A DNA stretch of 48,195 nucleotides, taken from Prochlorococcus sp. AG-409-I11 (GTDB lineage: Bacteria; Cyanobacteriota; Cyanobacteriia; PCC-6307; Cyanobiaceae). Positions within the stretch are counted from its first letter, which is position 1. Every line of letters begins with the position of its first letter. Where the stretch lies: positions 1-48,195 of the forward strand of contig QCJX01000009.1 of NCBI GenBank assembly GCA_003215725.1. Direction: 5' to 3'. Both the position numbers and the translations under genes were made by a program. Shown here one piece after another: positions 8,929-18,466 of this stretch. Under the pieces are notes generated by a model. That model saw only the letters and a program-made list of their open reading frames with translations. It was not told the origin of the DNA and made no database searches.

Positions 8929-9984
8929 TTAAGGACTACTTAATGCATCAGCCGTACTATTAGATAGTCTGTCTTTAGATGTGGTAAGTAGATAAAGTAG
9001 TGCCATTCTGATTGGTATACCATTAGAAACTTGTTTTTCAATCAAACAGATTGAATGATCGTCTAGTAATTCACTGCTTATTTCTACGCCTCGATTGACA
9101 GGGCCAGGATGAAGAACGGGAATTTGTTTCTCGCACCAATTCAGACTTTGATGTGTAATTCCATAATCTCGATGATATCGATTTAGATCTGTAAGTAGGT
9201 TGTGTTGCATTCTTTCCTTTTGAAGTCTCAGTGTTATTACTGCATCAGCCCCTTCTAAAGCATTTTTGAGTGATCTTGTTAAATAAATTTTTCCACGTAT
9301 ATCTATAGGATCTTTGGATTGTCCTGGCGGAGGAGCATCGACGAATTGTGAGAACTCTCTAGGTAATAAACTTGGAGGACCACAAAGTATTACATCAGCT
9401 CCACATCCAGTTAATGCCCAAAGATTTGAACGTGCAACTCTAGAATGAAGAATATCTCCAACTATTGCAATTCTTTTGTTGACAAGTGCAGACGGGAGTG
9501 GATTATTTGGTTCAAAATAATTGGCAAGAGTAAATAAATCTAAGAGCCCTTGGCTTGGGTGACTGTGTAATCCATCACCCCCGTTGAGAACAGATGTAGG
9601 TTTTCCATTTTTTTCAAGTGCTTGTGCAATTTGTTCTGGAACACTTGTGCAACTATGGCGAATAACAAGTACATCTGAACCCATGGATACATAGGTCAAA
9701 GCTGTATCTAAAGGTGTTTCACCTTTTTTAAGAGCGCTACTTGATGGGGAGAATGTTTGAACATCTGCAGAAAGCCTTTTCGCTGCTAATTCGAAACTAC
9801 TTCTTGTTCTTGTGCTTGGCTCAAAGAATAAAGTGGTGACTAAACGTCCTTGCAGCGCTGGTAATTTTCTTGCACCTGTTGTTGGTAGTGACTTGAAACG
9901 ACTAGCAAGTTGAAGAACCGAAAAATAATCCTCTAAGGAGAAATGGGATAAATCAATTAAATGTCTATGGTTCCACTCACTCAT
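8929..9984 (-). CDS. pyrB: Aspartate carbamoyltransferase, catalytic subunit
   Basis: Condenses carbamoyl phosphate and aspartate to carbamoyl-aspartate, the committed step of pyrimidine synthesis. The 351-residue protein has the carbamoyl-phosphate site [13 protein letters not shown] near residue 53, the HPSQGLLD and HSRVARSN segments, and the C-terminal [11 protein letters not shown] motif. It begins within the last codons of mpg (4-nt ATGA overlap) and so is translationally coupled to it. The C-terminus is about 30 residues longer than the bacterial average, as is usual in cyanobacteria. Confidence 0.96.
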   Translation of the reverse strand: MSEWNHRHLIDLSHFSLEDYFSVLQLASRFKSLPTTGARKLPALQGRLVTTLFFEPSTRTRSSFELAAKRLSADVQTFSPSSSALKKGETPLDTALTYVSMGSDVLVIRHSCTSVPEQIAQALEKNGKPTSVLNGGDGLHSHPSQGLLDLFTLANYFEPNNPLPSALVNKRIAIVGDILHSRVARSNLWALTGCGADVILCGPPSLLPREFSQFVDAPPPGQSKDPIDIRGKIYLTRSLKNALEGADAVITLRLQKERMQHNLLTDLNRYHRDYGITHQSLNWCEKQIPVLHPGPVNRGVEISSELLDDHSICLIEKQVSNGIPIRMALLYLLTTSKDRLSNSTADALSSP

Positions 9985-10535
9985 GGACTATTTTCGATTG
10001 ATGGACTCCAAGATTTTTTCGTTGATGGGAGTTGATCACCTTTAGCTCTTTTACTAACACTCCGACTACTTTGTAAATACCACCTCCACTGTAGATCCTT
10101 TGCTTGTGATATGCCTATTCGAGTTGTTTTCACAATCTTTTGATTCTTTAAACTAGATGATTTATTAATCACCCATAATCCATTTTTCTTTGAAATTGGC
10201 CTATTGTCATAGGTTCTATCTAATTTAAATTTTCTTGCCAATAGACCAGGGCCAGAACAAATCCTCTCTTCTTCATCTGGCATGGACAATGCTCTTAAAA
10301 GAACACCACTGGCCCATTCGGATTTATCAGTAACAATATTTACACAGTGATAAATCCCATAAGTTAAATATATATAGAAGCGTCCAGGTTCTCCAAAAAG
10401 AGTCTGATTGCTTGGCGTACGTTTTTTGTGCCCATGACAGGCTGGTTCTTTTTGCGAATAAGCTTCTGTTTCAACTATTACCCCCCATAGAACTTTGTTG
10501 CCCCCGATTTTTTTGACCAGAGTACATCCAATCAA
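9981..10535 (-). CDS. mpg: 3-methyladenine DNA glycosylase (AAG/MPG family)
   Basis: Excises alkylated purines at the start of base-excision repair. Visible family features: catalytic glutamate in VETEAYS, the [10 protein letters not shown] loop, [19 protein letters not shown], the [10 protein letters not shown] segment and a C-terminal [15 protein letters not shown]. The only standard in-frame start is the TTG at 10535. However, codons upstream to 10616 encode [16 protein letters not shown], which matches the conserved first strand of the family, yet that stretch has no ATG, GTG or TTG. So either initiation is non-standard (the ATA at 10598 is the only near-cognate seen) or the protein is N-terminally truncated. 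Coupled to pyrB. Confidence 0.88.
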   Translation of the reverse strand: MIGCTLVKKIGGNKVLWGVIVETEAYSQKEPACHGHKKRTPSNQTLFGEPGRFYIYLTYGIYHCVNIVTDKSEWASGVLLRALSMPDEEERICSGPGLLARKFKLDRTYDNRPISKKNGLWVINKSSSLKNQKIVKTTRIGISQAKDLQWRWYLQSSRSVSKRAKGDQLPSTKKSWSPSIENSP

Positions 10536-10701
10536 ATCAGGTGCGACTATTTCAGCTGGCCGACAAAAGAAGTCAAAAGGTAGCGTTTGATTAGTTATGT
10601 TAAATTTGAGAACTAATTAAACTCCTAATACTTCTTGATCAATTTGTCTATGAAAAAGCTATAAGTGAACTATTAATTATTGGTTTACCTTTTTCGAATC
10701 A

Positions 10702-11502
10702 ATGTCAGTAGAAAATGAATTAGTTTTTCCGGGCCCTGTTAAAGATTTGTCTTCTATTCGTTTGGATTTGCGAAGTTGGATAGAAGTGGAAGAGTATCTT
10801 CAATCTTGTAAAGCAATTATTCTGCCATTGGGTTCAACAGAGCAACATGGTCCCACTGGAGCTATTGGAACGGATGCAATTACCGCAGAAGCAGTTGCAC
10901 TTGAAGTTGGAAAACGTTCAGGTGTGTTTGTAACTCCAACACAAGCTTTTGGCATGGCAGAACATCACCTTGGTTTCCCTGGCACGATGAGCCTTCAACC
11001 AGCTACCTTGATGCAATTGATTCATGATTTGGTTTTATCTTTAGTTCAAAATGGGTTTGAACAAATTTATGTTATAAATGGTCATGGTGGAAATATTGCA
11101 ACAGTAAAGGCGGCATTTGCGCAGGCTTATAGCAGTGCATTAAGTAGGAAACTTTCTGCCTCTAAGCGTATGAAATGTAAGTTGGTAAATTGGTTTATGG
11201 TTCCAGAAGTGTTTCGTGAGGCAAAAAATTTATATGGTGAAAATGAGGGACAACATGCCACTCCCAGTGAAATTGCTTTAACCTTGTATTTGGAACCAAG
11301 TTTGATATCTAAGCAACGCCCTCTTCCGGCGGCTAATCCTGCAGCCTCTATTCATGGATATGAGGACTTTCGCAATAGGTACCCTGATGGTCGAATGGGT
11401 TCTGATCCTTTTTTAGCCAAACCTGCTCATGGAATGAAATTTTTAGAACAAGCCGCAAAAGCATTAACTAATGACCTTTCAATTTTTTTAGGAGAATCAT
11501 GA
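10702..11502 (+). CDS. Creatininase-family metal-dependent amidohydrolase
   Basis: A 266-residue protein of the creatinine amidohydrolase fold, whose members hydrolyse cyclic or linear amide bonds with two metal ions. Likely ligands are visible in GSTEQHGP (E, H), GTDA (D), the [11 protein letters not shown] segment and [11 protein letters not shown] (E). NGHGGN near residue 127 is the family hallmark. No signal peptide, so cytosolic. It overlaps gatC by 4 nt (ATGA), implying one transcript. The substrate is unknown; in cyanobacteria creatinine is unlikely. Divergent from mpg. Confidence 0.88.
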   Translation: MSVENELVFPGPVKDLSSIRLDLRSWIEVEEYLQSCKAIILPLGSTEQHGPTGAIGTDAITAEAVALEVGKRSGVFVTPTQAFGMAEHHLGFPGTMSLQPATLMQLIHDLVLSLVQNGFEQIYVINGHGGNIATVKAAFAQAYSSALSRKLSASKRMKCKLVNWFMVPEVFREAKNLYGENEGQHATPSEIALTLYLEPSLISKQRPLPAANPAASIHGYEDFRNRYPDGRMGSDPFLAKPAHGMKFLEQAAKALTNDLSIFLGES

Positions 11503-11792
11503 GTCAAATAAATTCTGAAGATGTTAAGAAAGTGGCTCAACTAGCTCGATTAGAATTACCAGATGAACAGATAGATACTTATACGGATCAATTAGAAAAA
11601 ATTCTTGACTATATTGATGAATTGGGAAAAGTTGATACTGAAGGTGTTCCTCCAACGACAAGAGCCGTAGAAGTTACAAATGTATTTAGAGAAGACAATG
11701 TCGAAATAACGAATGTTCGAGAACAGTTACTTGATTTAGCACCTCAGCGTGAACGAGACTTTTATCGTGTACCAAAAATCCTTTCTGAATAA
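11499..11792 (+). CDS. gatC: Aspartyl/glutamyl-tRNA amidotransferase subunit C
   Basis: Small stabilising subunit of the GatCAB complex that converts misacylated Glu-tRNA(Gln) and Asp-tRNA(Asn) to the correct amidated forms. The 97-residue length is typical, with the conserved [13 protein letters not shown] start and a C-terminal belt ending in [11 protein letters not shown]. Start overlaps the creatininase stop by 4 nt. gatA and gatB are not nearby. No terminator is obvious before the convergent crtR. Confidence 0.95.
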   Translation: MSQINSEDVKKVAQLARLELPDEQIDTYTDQLEKILDYIDELGKVDTEGVPPTTRAVEVTNVFREDNVEITNVREQLLDLAPQRERDFYRVPKILSE

Positions 11793-11806
11793 AATAATCT
11801 AAATAA

Positions 11807-12844
11807 TTAGAGACGTTTTTGATTTGGAAATACAGCAGTTTTATGTAAAAGACTAATCCATTGCTTTCTCAAACGAGTTGTTGGGAAAAGCTTTGCTATT
11901 GGTCTCATCTTGCTTCTATGTTTTTTATGACTTCTGATCCCAATAAGAATGTCATAAAGAAAATTGAAACCATCAGACTTGGTCTCAAAAATTCCCATTC
12001 TTTGAGGTGAACCTTTTGAATCTAAAAGTGGTTTAGTAGCTTCATATGCTGGTTTATATTCAAACCATGGAATAGAAGGCCAAAGGTGGTGAACTAAATG
12101 ATAGTTTTGACCCATTATTAGCCAGTTCATAACTTTGCTTGGGTAAACCCTTGCATTTTTCCATCTGTTACGAGACAGGAAAGGGCGGTGAGGAAGATAA
12201 TCAAAGAAAATACCCAGTGTAACTCCAACCATTAGTGCTGGACCAAACCAAAGGTTATAAATAACGTTCATAAAATTGAACTTGATTCCTGCAAGAACGA
12301 TGCAGATAAAGAGACTTCTTTCTATTCCCCATTGCAATAGTTCATATCTTCGCCAAAGCTTTCTTTCGAAGAAAAAATATTCATGATAAAAAAACCTTGG
12401 TGCAATTAGCCAAACAGGTCCGAATGTGCTCACTATATGGTCTGGATCATTTTTGGGATCATTTACATGTGAATGATGTTGTAGATGAACTCTAGTAAAA
12501 ACTGGAAAACTAAAACCTAAAAGAATTGCCGCTCCATGCCCCATTGCTTGATTGATCCATTTATTTGGATGAGCAGCGTTATGACATGCATCATGAATAA
12601 CTGTTCCTTCCATATGAAGAGCTAAAAATGCCAAACCTACTAATACCGGTAAAGGCCAATTGCCTTGATACCACTCCCAAATGCTTAATGCAGCCAAGAT
12701 ATAACCACTAAAAAATAATCCCACTGTGGGATTTAAATGATTCGGTGGATCTAGATATTTCTGAATGACTTTTTGCCAATCAGCAGAGGAGTGGTATTTC
12801 TTGGATACCTCTTTTGTGGTTGGTGAATCAATGTTCTTGGTCAT
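11807..12844 (-). CDS. crtR: Beta-carotene hydroxylase (membrane di-iron, CrtR type)
   Basis: Hydroxylates carotene rings to make zeaxanthin, an abundant thylakoid carotenoid of picocyanobacteria. Histidine clusters of a fatty-acid-desaturase-like di-iron enzyme are in order: HDACHN, HLQHHSHVNDP and HLVHHLWPSIPW, between four or so TM segments. I prefer the ATG at 12844 (345 residues, MTKNIDS). The frame is open to another ATG at 12889, only 14 nt from tRNA-Leu, whose extra 15 residues look unlike the family. Neither start has a clear Shine-Dalgarno. It follows tRNA-Leu on the same strand and may share its transcript. Confidence 0.94.
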   Translation of the reverse strand: MTKNIDSPTTKEVSKKYHSSADWQKVIQKYLDPPNHLNPTVGLFFSGYILAALSIWEWYQGNWPLPVLVGLAFLALHMEGTVIHDACHNAAHPNKWINQAMGHGAAILLGFSFPVFTRVHLQHHSHVNDPKNDPDHIVSTFGPVWLIAPRFFYHEYFFFERKLWRRYELLQWGIERSLFICIVLAGIKFNFMNVIYNLWFGPALMVGVTLGIFFDYLPHRPFLSRNRWKNARVYPSKVMNWLIMGQNYHLVHHLWPSIPWFEYKPAYEATKPLLDSKGSPQRMGIFETKSDGFNFLYDILIGIRSHKKHRSKMRPIAKLFPTTRLRKQWISLLHKTAVFPNQKRL

Positions 12845-12902
12845 TGCAGTTTTATTTGGGGCAATGAGACGATGAGAACACCAGACCAAATTATGAAATA
12901 AA

Positions 12903-12984
12903 TGCCCACCGGGAGACTTGAACTCCCACGACCGAAGTCACTGGTACCTAAAACCAGCGCGTCTACCAATTCCGCCAGGTGGGC
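12903..12984 (-). tRNA. tRNA-Leu (anticodon TAG)
   Basis: An 82-nt class II tRNA. Acceptor GCCCACC/GGTGGGC, anticodon stem CTGGT/ACCAG with loop TTTAGGT (TAG at 34-36), a long variable arm (TGACTTCGGTC) and T arm GGGAG-TTCAAGT-CTCCC, discriminator A. Encoded just upstream of crtR. CCA is not encoded. Confidence 0.94.
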
Positions 12985-13358
12985 CAATGGATTTGAAGGC
13001 TCTTCACTACTCTAATGGACAGGATCACGTATCTCAATGTTTTTGCGTTTTAAAATCAGTTAATGAGAAGATTTCAATAGGCTTAATAAGGATGTTGTGA
13101 TTATCCGCTAACTTTTCATTTTCTTTAAGCAGACAAAGCTTTCAATGTAAAACAAATAGAAAATTCTTTTAGTAATTTTTTAATTGATCATTAAAAACTC
13201 TAATAGGTTTTTATTCCTACCTTGTTTTTAGTTGATAACCGACGGTCATAAATTAATTTAACTTTGCTTATTTTTATAATCTATTTATATGTTTAGATCT
13301 TGGCTTCTTTGCCCAATCTTGGCAAAATTAGATAAGAGTTAGAGGAGAATAACTTTTT
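12985..13358. other. Gene-free stretch, promoter region of the next two genes
   Basis: No convincing coding sequence on either strand. A 37-codon open frame from 12988 runs out of the tRNA flank and does not look like protein. Very AT-rich apart from a TTTGCC/GGCAAA inverted repeat (13308-13326) followed by TAGATA and by AGAGGAG at about 13 nt before the ATG at 13359. These are a likely operator/promoter and ribosome-binding site for the downstream gene. Confidence 0.5.
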
Positions 13359-13844
13359 ATGCTAGCAGTCATTATTGGAGAAATTTCTTTACTGGTAGGA
13401 CTTTTGATTTTGTTAATACCTTTATTTCTTACTGAACTGAGTCGCCCTCGTGATGCTTTCTGGGGAGCTTTGGTTCTCTTGATCGGCTTGGTACTGATTA
13501 CGAATAGTGATCGATTTTTGGGTTCTCCGATGATTGCTGTCATTTGCGGATCTTTTCTTATTGGAAGACTTGGATTAGAGGTTTCGCAGAGCAGATGGCA
13601 GAAACTTAGTAATGATGAGAAATCACGTTTTGCAACCCCAGAAAGGTGGACTACAGGTTTGAAACAGGTCGGATTGGTTTTAGCTCGACTGACAGAAGTC
13701 TTTGGTGATTTAATGAAGTTTGTGTTGCAAAAGGACAAATCAATATCAGTCAATAAAAAGTGGGTTCGGCCAGAAACTTCTATTCAAAACAATATTAATG
13801 ATCCTCTCGAGAAAGGATCTGATCAGCCTACCAACACAAAATAG
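13359..13844 (+). CDS. Conserved membrane protein upstream of ileS (possibly Ycf66-like)
   Basis: A 161-residue protein with three closely spaced hydrophobic segments in its first 70 residues (about 4-25, 33-47 and 56-70). ELSRPRDAFWG lies between the first two. A basic, soluble C-terminal half follows. The two-part layout and the RPRD loop resemble cyanobacterial/plastid Ycf66, but similarity is weak by eye, so I leave it unnamed. AGAGGAG precedes the ATG. It ends 82 nt before ileS on the same strand and may be cotranscribed. Confidence 0.75.
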   Translation: MLAVIIGEISLLVGLLILLIPLFLTELSRPRDAFWGALVLLIGLVLITNSDRFLGSPMIAVICGSFLIGRLGLEVSQSRWQKLSNDEKSRFATPERWTTGLKQVGLVLARLTEVFGDLMKFVLQKDKSISVNKKWVRPETSIQNNINDPLEKGSDQPTNTK

Positions 13845-13926
13845 AAGTTTTTATGAACAAATTGCTAACTCTTCCCTAGGACAATGTCCTTGAACGATCC
13901 ATAATCGCATTGGAATAATTGTCACC

Positions 13927-16833
13927 GTGAATCAGGAGACCCCTAAGGACGGTGATATCCGTCCTTCTTACAAAGAAACGCTCAACCTTTTAAAGACAAG
14001 CTTTGGTATGCGAGCCAATGCAACCCAAAGGGAACCTGAGCTTCAACGATTTTGGACAAAGAAAGGTATTGATCTGACGCTTGGGTTATTGAATTCTGGA
14101 CCTGAATATACACTTCATGATGGACCGCCTTATGCAAATGGCTCCCTTCATATGGGCCATGCACTTAACAAAGTACTAAAGGACATAATTAATAAGTTTC
14201 ATATTTTGCAAGGAAGAAGAGTTCGCTATCTCCCTGGTTGGGATTGCCATGGTTTGCCGATTGAATTAAAAGTTCTTCAGACACTTTCTCAAAAGGAACG
14301 AGAGGAATTAACCCCACTGAAATTACGTAAAAAAGCAGCTGCATATGCTTTGAAGCAAGTAAAAAACCAAATGGATGGTTTTCGTCGGTGGGGTATTTGG
14401 GCAGATTGGGATAATTCTTATTTAACCCTTCATAAAGATTATGAAGCTGCTCAAATAAGATTATTTGGGGATATGGCCCTTAAGGGGTATATCTATAGAG
14501 GACTTAAACCAGTTCATTGGAGTCCTAGTTCAAGGACTGCATTGGCTGAAGCAGAATTGGAATATCCAGATGGACATATCAGCCCTAGTGTTTATGTTGC
14601 TTTTCCTATTGTTGAATTAACGGATTTATTAACTAAAGAATTAAAGAAACAAGGACTTAGCCTGCCAAAAAATGGAAAGAATTTAAGTAATATGTTGAAT
14701 GTTGCTGTTTGGACTACAACTCCATGGACTTTGCCTGCAAATCAGGCGATTTCAGTTAATAGTAATTTAGATTATGCGCTTGCTATAAATAAAAAGGATC
14801 AATATATCCTTATAGCTAGTAAGCTTCTAACAACTATAAATGAAAAACTTGGGACTGAATTTGAAATCAAAGCCAAAGTAAAGGGAAATTTAATACAGGG
14901 TCTTTTATATAAGAATACATTGATGAATCGAATCAGTCCTATTGTTATTGGGGGTGATTATATAACTACTGAATCAGGAACAGGCCTTGTTCATACTGCT
15001 CCAGGCCATGGTGTGGATGATTTCAATACAGGAAAAAAGAATGGTTTACCCATTACTTGTATTGTTGATGAAAAAGGTATTTTGAATAAAGACGCCGGTA
15101 AATTTCAAGGCTTAAATGTTTTGAAAGATGCAAACTCTGTAATTATTAATACTCTTAAAGATCTTGATTGCTTATTAAAAAAAGAAGACTATGAGCATAG
15201 ATATCCTTATGATTGGCGGACAAAAAAAGCTACTATTTTTCGTGCAACAGAACAATGGTTTGCATCGGTTGATGGTTTTCGTGAACAAGCATTAAAAGCT
15301 ATTGAATCTGTTCAATGGCTTCCATCTTCGGGGAAGAAACGTATTCAGTCAATGGTTCGTGAAAGAGGAGATTGGTGTATCTCTCGACAACGAACTTGGG
15401 GTGTCCCAATACCAGTTTTTTATGAAAAGAATGGAAATGAAGTTTTAATAAATAAGGAAACTCTTTCGCATATTGAAAAATTAATTGAAAAGTATGGAGC
15501 TGATGTTTGGTGGGAATTTGATGAGTCTCAGCTTTTACCCCCTTCATATGCTTCTGAATCAGATCGTTGGATTAAAGGAACCGATACAATGGATGTTTGG
15601 TTTGACTCTGGTTCTAGTTGGAATGCAGTTTCGAGTCGAAAAAGTAATTTGCATTATCCTGCAGATCTTTATCTAGAAGGTTCTGACCAGCATCGAGGAT
15701 GGTTCCAGTCTTCTTTATTGACTTCTGTCGCTGTTAATGAAAAGGCACCTTATTCGACAGTGCTTACTCATGGCTTTGCATTAGATGAGAATGGTAGGAA
15801 AATGAGTAAATCTTTAGGTAATATTATTGACCCATTAATCATCATTAATGGCGGACCAAATAAAAAACAAGAACCTGCATATGGAGCAGATGTCTTGAGG
15901 TTGTGGGTTAGTTCTGTTGATTATTCTGTTGATGTACCAATCGGCAATAATATTTTACGCCAATTAGCAGATGTTTATAGAAAAGTAAGGAATACATCTA
16001 GATATCTATTGGGTAATCTTCATGATTTTAACCCTAAATTACATCGATTAAATGTAGAAGAACTACCTCTTTTAGATAAATGGATGTTGAATAGATCTGC
16101 GGAAGTGATTGATGAAGTAACTTCTGCTTTTGAGAATTATGAGTTTTCAAAATTCTTTCAAGTATTGCAGAGTTATTGTGTAGTAGATTTATCAAACTTT
16201 TATTTAGATATAGCTAAAGATCGTCTTTATGTCAGTGCTCCATCTGATAGGAGACGTAGAAGTTGTCAAACGGTACTTTCTTTAATTATTGAGAGCTTAG
16301 CCGGATTAATTTCACCTGTTTTATCTCATATGGCTGAAGACATTTGGCAAAATATTCCATACGCTTTAGAGGAAGAATCTGTCTTTCAAAGAGGTTGGCC
16401 GAAAGTTCCTAATACATGGAGAGATAGTTCATTAAGTGATCCTATTGCTCAGTTAAGAGAAGTTCGAAGTACTGTCAATCGCTCCATTGAAGAGTGCAGA
16501 GTTAATCAAAAAATAGGAGCTTCTCTTGAGGCGGCAGTAAGGTTGGATTCTTCTGATAAAAAGTTTCTTGAAGTATTGGATTGGTTAAGGCTAAATGGTG
16601 ATTCTGAAGTGGATTGTTTGCGTGATTGGCTTATAGTTTCACAATTACAAATAGGGGGAGAACCTTGGGCGGAAGTTTTGATTAGCCAGGAGATAGAATT
16701 TGGTACGATTGAAGTATCTAAGGCTCGAGGCACTAAATGTGAACGTTGTTGGCACTTTGAGAGAGAAATAGGTAAACATCCTGAGCATAATTTAATTTGT
16801 GAGAGATGTTTTGATGTGATTGAAAGACTTTAA
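13927..16833 (+). CDS. ileS: Isoleucyl-tRNA synthetase
   Basis: Charges tRNA(Ile). At 968 residues it is the normal bacterial class Ia size. The HIGH motif reads HMGH (75-78) in [15 protein letters not shown] and the KMSKS loop is at 625-629. An editing (CP1) domain lies between them, with [11 protein letters not shown] and the [13 protein letters not shown] segment. A C-terminal zinc knuckle has cysteines 938, 941, 958 and 961. The start is GTG; no in-frame ATG closer to the conserved region exists before residue 28. Eubacterial type, sensitive to pseudomonic acid in other species (family knowledge). Confidence 0.97.
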   Translation: MNQETPKDGDIRPSYKETLNLLKTSFGMRANATQREPELQRFWTKKGIDLTLGLLNSGPEYTLHDGPPYANGSLHMGHALNKVLKDIINKFHILQGRRVRYLPGWDCHGLPIELKVLQTLSQKEREELTPLKLRKKAAAYALKQVKNQMDGFRRWGIWADWDNSYLTLHKDYEAAQIRLFGDMALKGYIYRGLKPVHWSPSSRTALAEAELEYPDGHISPSVYVAFPIVELTDLLTKELKKQGLSLPKNGKNLSNMLNVAVWTTTPWTLPANQAISVNSNLDYALAINKKDQYILIASKLLTTINEKLGTEFEIKAKVKGNLIQGLLYKNTLMNRISPIVIGGDYITTESGTGLVHTAPGHGVDDFNTGKKNGLPITCIVDEKGILNKDAGKFQGLNVLKDANSVIINTLKDLDCLLKKEDYEHRYPYDWRTKKATIFRATEQWFASVDGFREQALKAIESVQWLPSSGKKRIQSMVRERGDWCISRQRTWGVPIPVFYEKNGNEVLINKETLSHIEKLIEKYGADVWWEFDESQLLPPSYASESDRWIKGTDTMDVWFDSGSSWNAVSSRKSNLHYPADLYLEGSDQHRGWFQSSLLTSVAVNEKAPYSTVLTHGFALDENGRKMSKSLGNIIDPLIIINGGPNKKQEPAYGADVLRLWVSSVDYSVDVPIGNNILRQLADVYRKVRNTSRYLLGNLHDFNPKLHRLNVEELPLLDKWMLNRSAEVIDEVTSAFENYEFSKFFQVLQSYCVVDLSNFYLDIAKDRLYVSAPSDRRRRSCQTVLSLIIESLAGLISPVLSHMAEDIWQNIPYALEEESVFQRGWPKVPNTWRDSSLSDPIAQLREVRSTVNRSIEECRVNQKIGASLEAAVRLDSSDKKFLEVLDWLRLNGDSEVDCLRDWLIVSQLQIGGEPWAEVLISQEIEFGTIEVSKARGTKCERCWHFEREIGKHPEHNLICERCFDVIERL

Positions 16834-16870
16834 ATAAATTCAAGTCTTCGCTTCTTAGGTATATTAAACC

Positions 16871-16888
16871 TATATATATATATATATA
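16871..16888. repeat. (TA)9 dinucleotide tract
   Basis: Nine uninterrupted TA units sit in the 72-nt gap between convergent ileS and the DUF3177 gene. They can fold on themselves but there is no terminator-like GC stem. The tract could be length-variable between strains. Confidence 0.8.
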
Positions 16889-16905
16889 ATGCTAGCTTTA
16901 ACTCC

Positions 16906-17517
16906 TTAGAAATTGCCAGCAATTCGACCTTGTTTTGGTAAACGAATTAATAGCCATTGTAAAAAACCCACTATGTAAGCCAGTAGAGCTAAGTATCCTA
17001 CAAAAGCAGCTAAAGCTTCAGTCCAGTTTGCTCCAAATAGAAAATCAAAAAGTTTTTTAATGACTTGGTGAAAACCTTGAGGCACTTCAATCCAAGCAAG
17101 GCATTTTGAGCTGTTTGTGTTGTTTAAACATGAAAGGCTATACAAGCCAAGAGATGTATATAACACTCCAAACCAACTTAGTGCCCACCGCCACAACTTA
17201 ACAGTGAGAGGTAAAGCTCTCCAATAAGGTAGATCTTCTAACTCTTCATTTAGATCAATCCAGAACCAAACGGATGTCACCATCAATAATGGCGCAATAA
17301 ATGAGATTAGAAATCCAATTCCTTTTTCACCTGTTAGAAGCAGCATACTGATAGCCATCAGGGTCGCATTCTTCCAATAAATTGAAAGCAATCTCACTAT
17401 TGAGGCTTCTTTTTGTATAGAGGCCCATGTTAGTAGCACTAATGGGACTCCTAAAGCAAAAGTCGCCGCAAGATGGTATGCAAGCCAAACAAGCTTGATG
17501 TGTTGAAGCTCTTCCAC
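16906..17517 (-). CDS. Integral membrane protein, DUF3177-like
   Basis: A 203-residue protein with about five TM segments (residues 10-30, 48-63, 66-88, 110-127 and 166-192). Acidic residues (DLNEELEDLPYW) lie in one loop, and the C-terminus IRLPKQGR is basic. I associate it with DUF3177, a cyanobacteria-restricted family of unknown function. It is divergent from trmB across a 236-nt gap containing a perfect 14-bp hairpin. No signal peptide beyond the first TM. Confidence 0.82.
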   Translation of the reverse strand: MEELQHIKLVWLAYHLAATFALGVPLVLLTWASIQKEASIVRLLSIYWKNATLMAISMLLLTGEKGIGFLISFIAPLLMVTSVWFWIDLNEELEDLPYWRALPLTVKLWRWALSWFGVLYTSLGLYSLSCLNNTNSSKCLAWIEVPQGFHQVIKKLFDFLFGANWTEALAAFVGYLALLAYIVGFLQWLLIRLPKQGRIAGNF

Positions 17518-17663
17518 GTGTGAATTTCAAACAGATTTATTATCAATCCCTAAGTGTCCTCTTGCATAAATATTTAGGTTAAAAATAAATTTTTGCTTAT
17601 AGCATGCTTTCCTTTTAAGTTCTTTTTACCTGGCATAATGCTATTGCCATGGTTTGAATGGAG

Positions 17664-17695
17664 AACCAAAACATCATGCAAATGATGTTTTGGTT
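17664..17695. repeat. Perfect 14-bp inverted repeat between DUF3177 gene and trmB
   Basis: AACCAAAACATCAT and its exact complement flank the 4-nt loop GCAA. It lies 59 nt before trmB and 147 nt before the divergent gene. There is no T run, so it is not a standard terminator. The upstream TGGTT (17650-17654) can pair with AACCA (17664-17668) and so competes with the main stem. Confidence 0.7.
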
Positions 17696-17753
17696 GATGA
17701 GAACTTTTAAAACAGTTAAATTGTTGGAATAAACTTACTTATTATTTTTACTA

Positions 17754-18419
17754 GTGAGGCAACATGTTAATCCATTAAGTCGTTTTTTTCAGCTTCCTAA
17801 AGAGCTTCCAGACCCATGTGAATTGTTTGAGAATGACGATCTACCCATACATTTAGATATTGGGAGTGCAAGGGGTAAGTTTTTAATTAATTCAGCCTCT
17901 ATAAATCCACATGCTAATTACTTGGGTGTTGAAATCCGAGAAAAGTTGGTTTTAGCAGCTGAAAAAGAACGAAGTGAGATAGGATTAAAAAATTTATGTT
18001 TTTTATTCTGTAATGCAAACGTTAGTCTTGATGAATGGTTGTTAAAGCTACCACAAAATAAATTAAACAAGGTGACGATTCAATTCCCAGACCCATGGTT
18101 TAAACGAAGACATTATAAAAGAAGGGTATTGCAACCGTCACTACTGCTTGCTATTGCAAAAGCTTTACTCCCTGGGCGTCAAATTTTTATTCAAAGTGAT
18201 TCATTAGATGTTATTAAACCAATGGTTGAATTAATTCAACTAACTAATTGTTTTGATGGTTTTAAAGAAAGCACTAGCCCATGGATTGATAATAATCCAA
18301 TGCCAATACCTTCCGAACGAGAATTATATGCTATGAATAATAATCTCCATATTCACAGAGCATTATTTATTAGAAATAAAAACCATCTTCCTGATTTAAG
18401 CTTTTTAATTGATAGGTAA
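17754..18419 (+). CDS. trmB: tRNA (guanine-N7-)-methyltransferase
   Basis: S-adenosylmethionine-dependent enzyme that makes m7G46 in tRNA variable loops. The 221-residue protein has the SAM-binding LDIGSARGKFL motif, the GVEIRE acidic loop and the family signature QFPDPWFKRRHYKRRVL near residue 110. A late SERELYAM segment is also typical. Starts with GTG. Convergent with glmM. Confidence 0.95.
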   Translation: MRQHVNPLSRFFQLPKELPDPCELFENDDLPIHLDIGSARGKFLINSASINPHANYLGVEIREKLVLAAEKERSEIGLKNLCFLFCNANVSLDEWLLKLPQNKLNKVTIQFPDPWFKRRHYKRRVLQPSLLLAIAKALLPGRQIFIQSDSLDVIKPMVELIQLTNCFDGFKESTSPWIDNNPMPIPSERELYAMNNNLHIHRALFIRNKNHLPDLSFLIDR

Positions 18420-18466
18420 ATATCTGATCCAATTTTGATAAATAAGATATCTTTTTAGTTGCTATT

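Noticed and set aside
12918-13100. 60-codon + ORF across tRNA-Leu and the following spacer
   Set aside because: It is antisense to the tRNA and its composition shows no protein-like pattern.
13308-13326. TTTGCC/GGCAAA inverted repeat as a terminator of the preceding tRNA region
   Set aside because: No T run follows and it lies in the direction and place of a promoter for the downstream gene, so only an operator reading is kept, at low weight.
13328-13753. 141-codon minus ORF opposite the gene before ileS
   Set aside because: Antisense shadow of a protein with clear TM segments and a ribosome-binding site; composition is Ser/Lys/Pro-biased.
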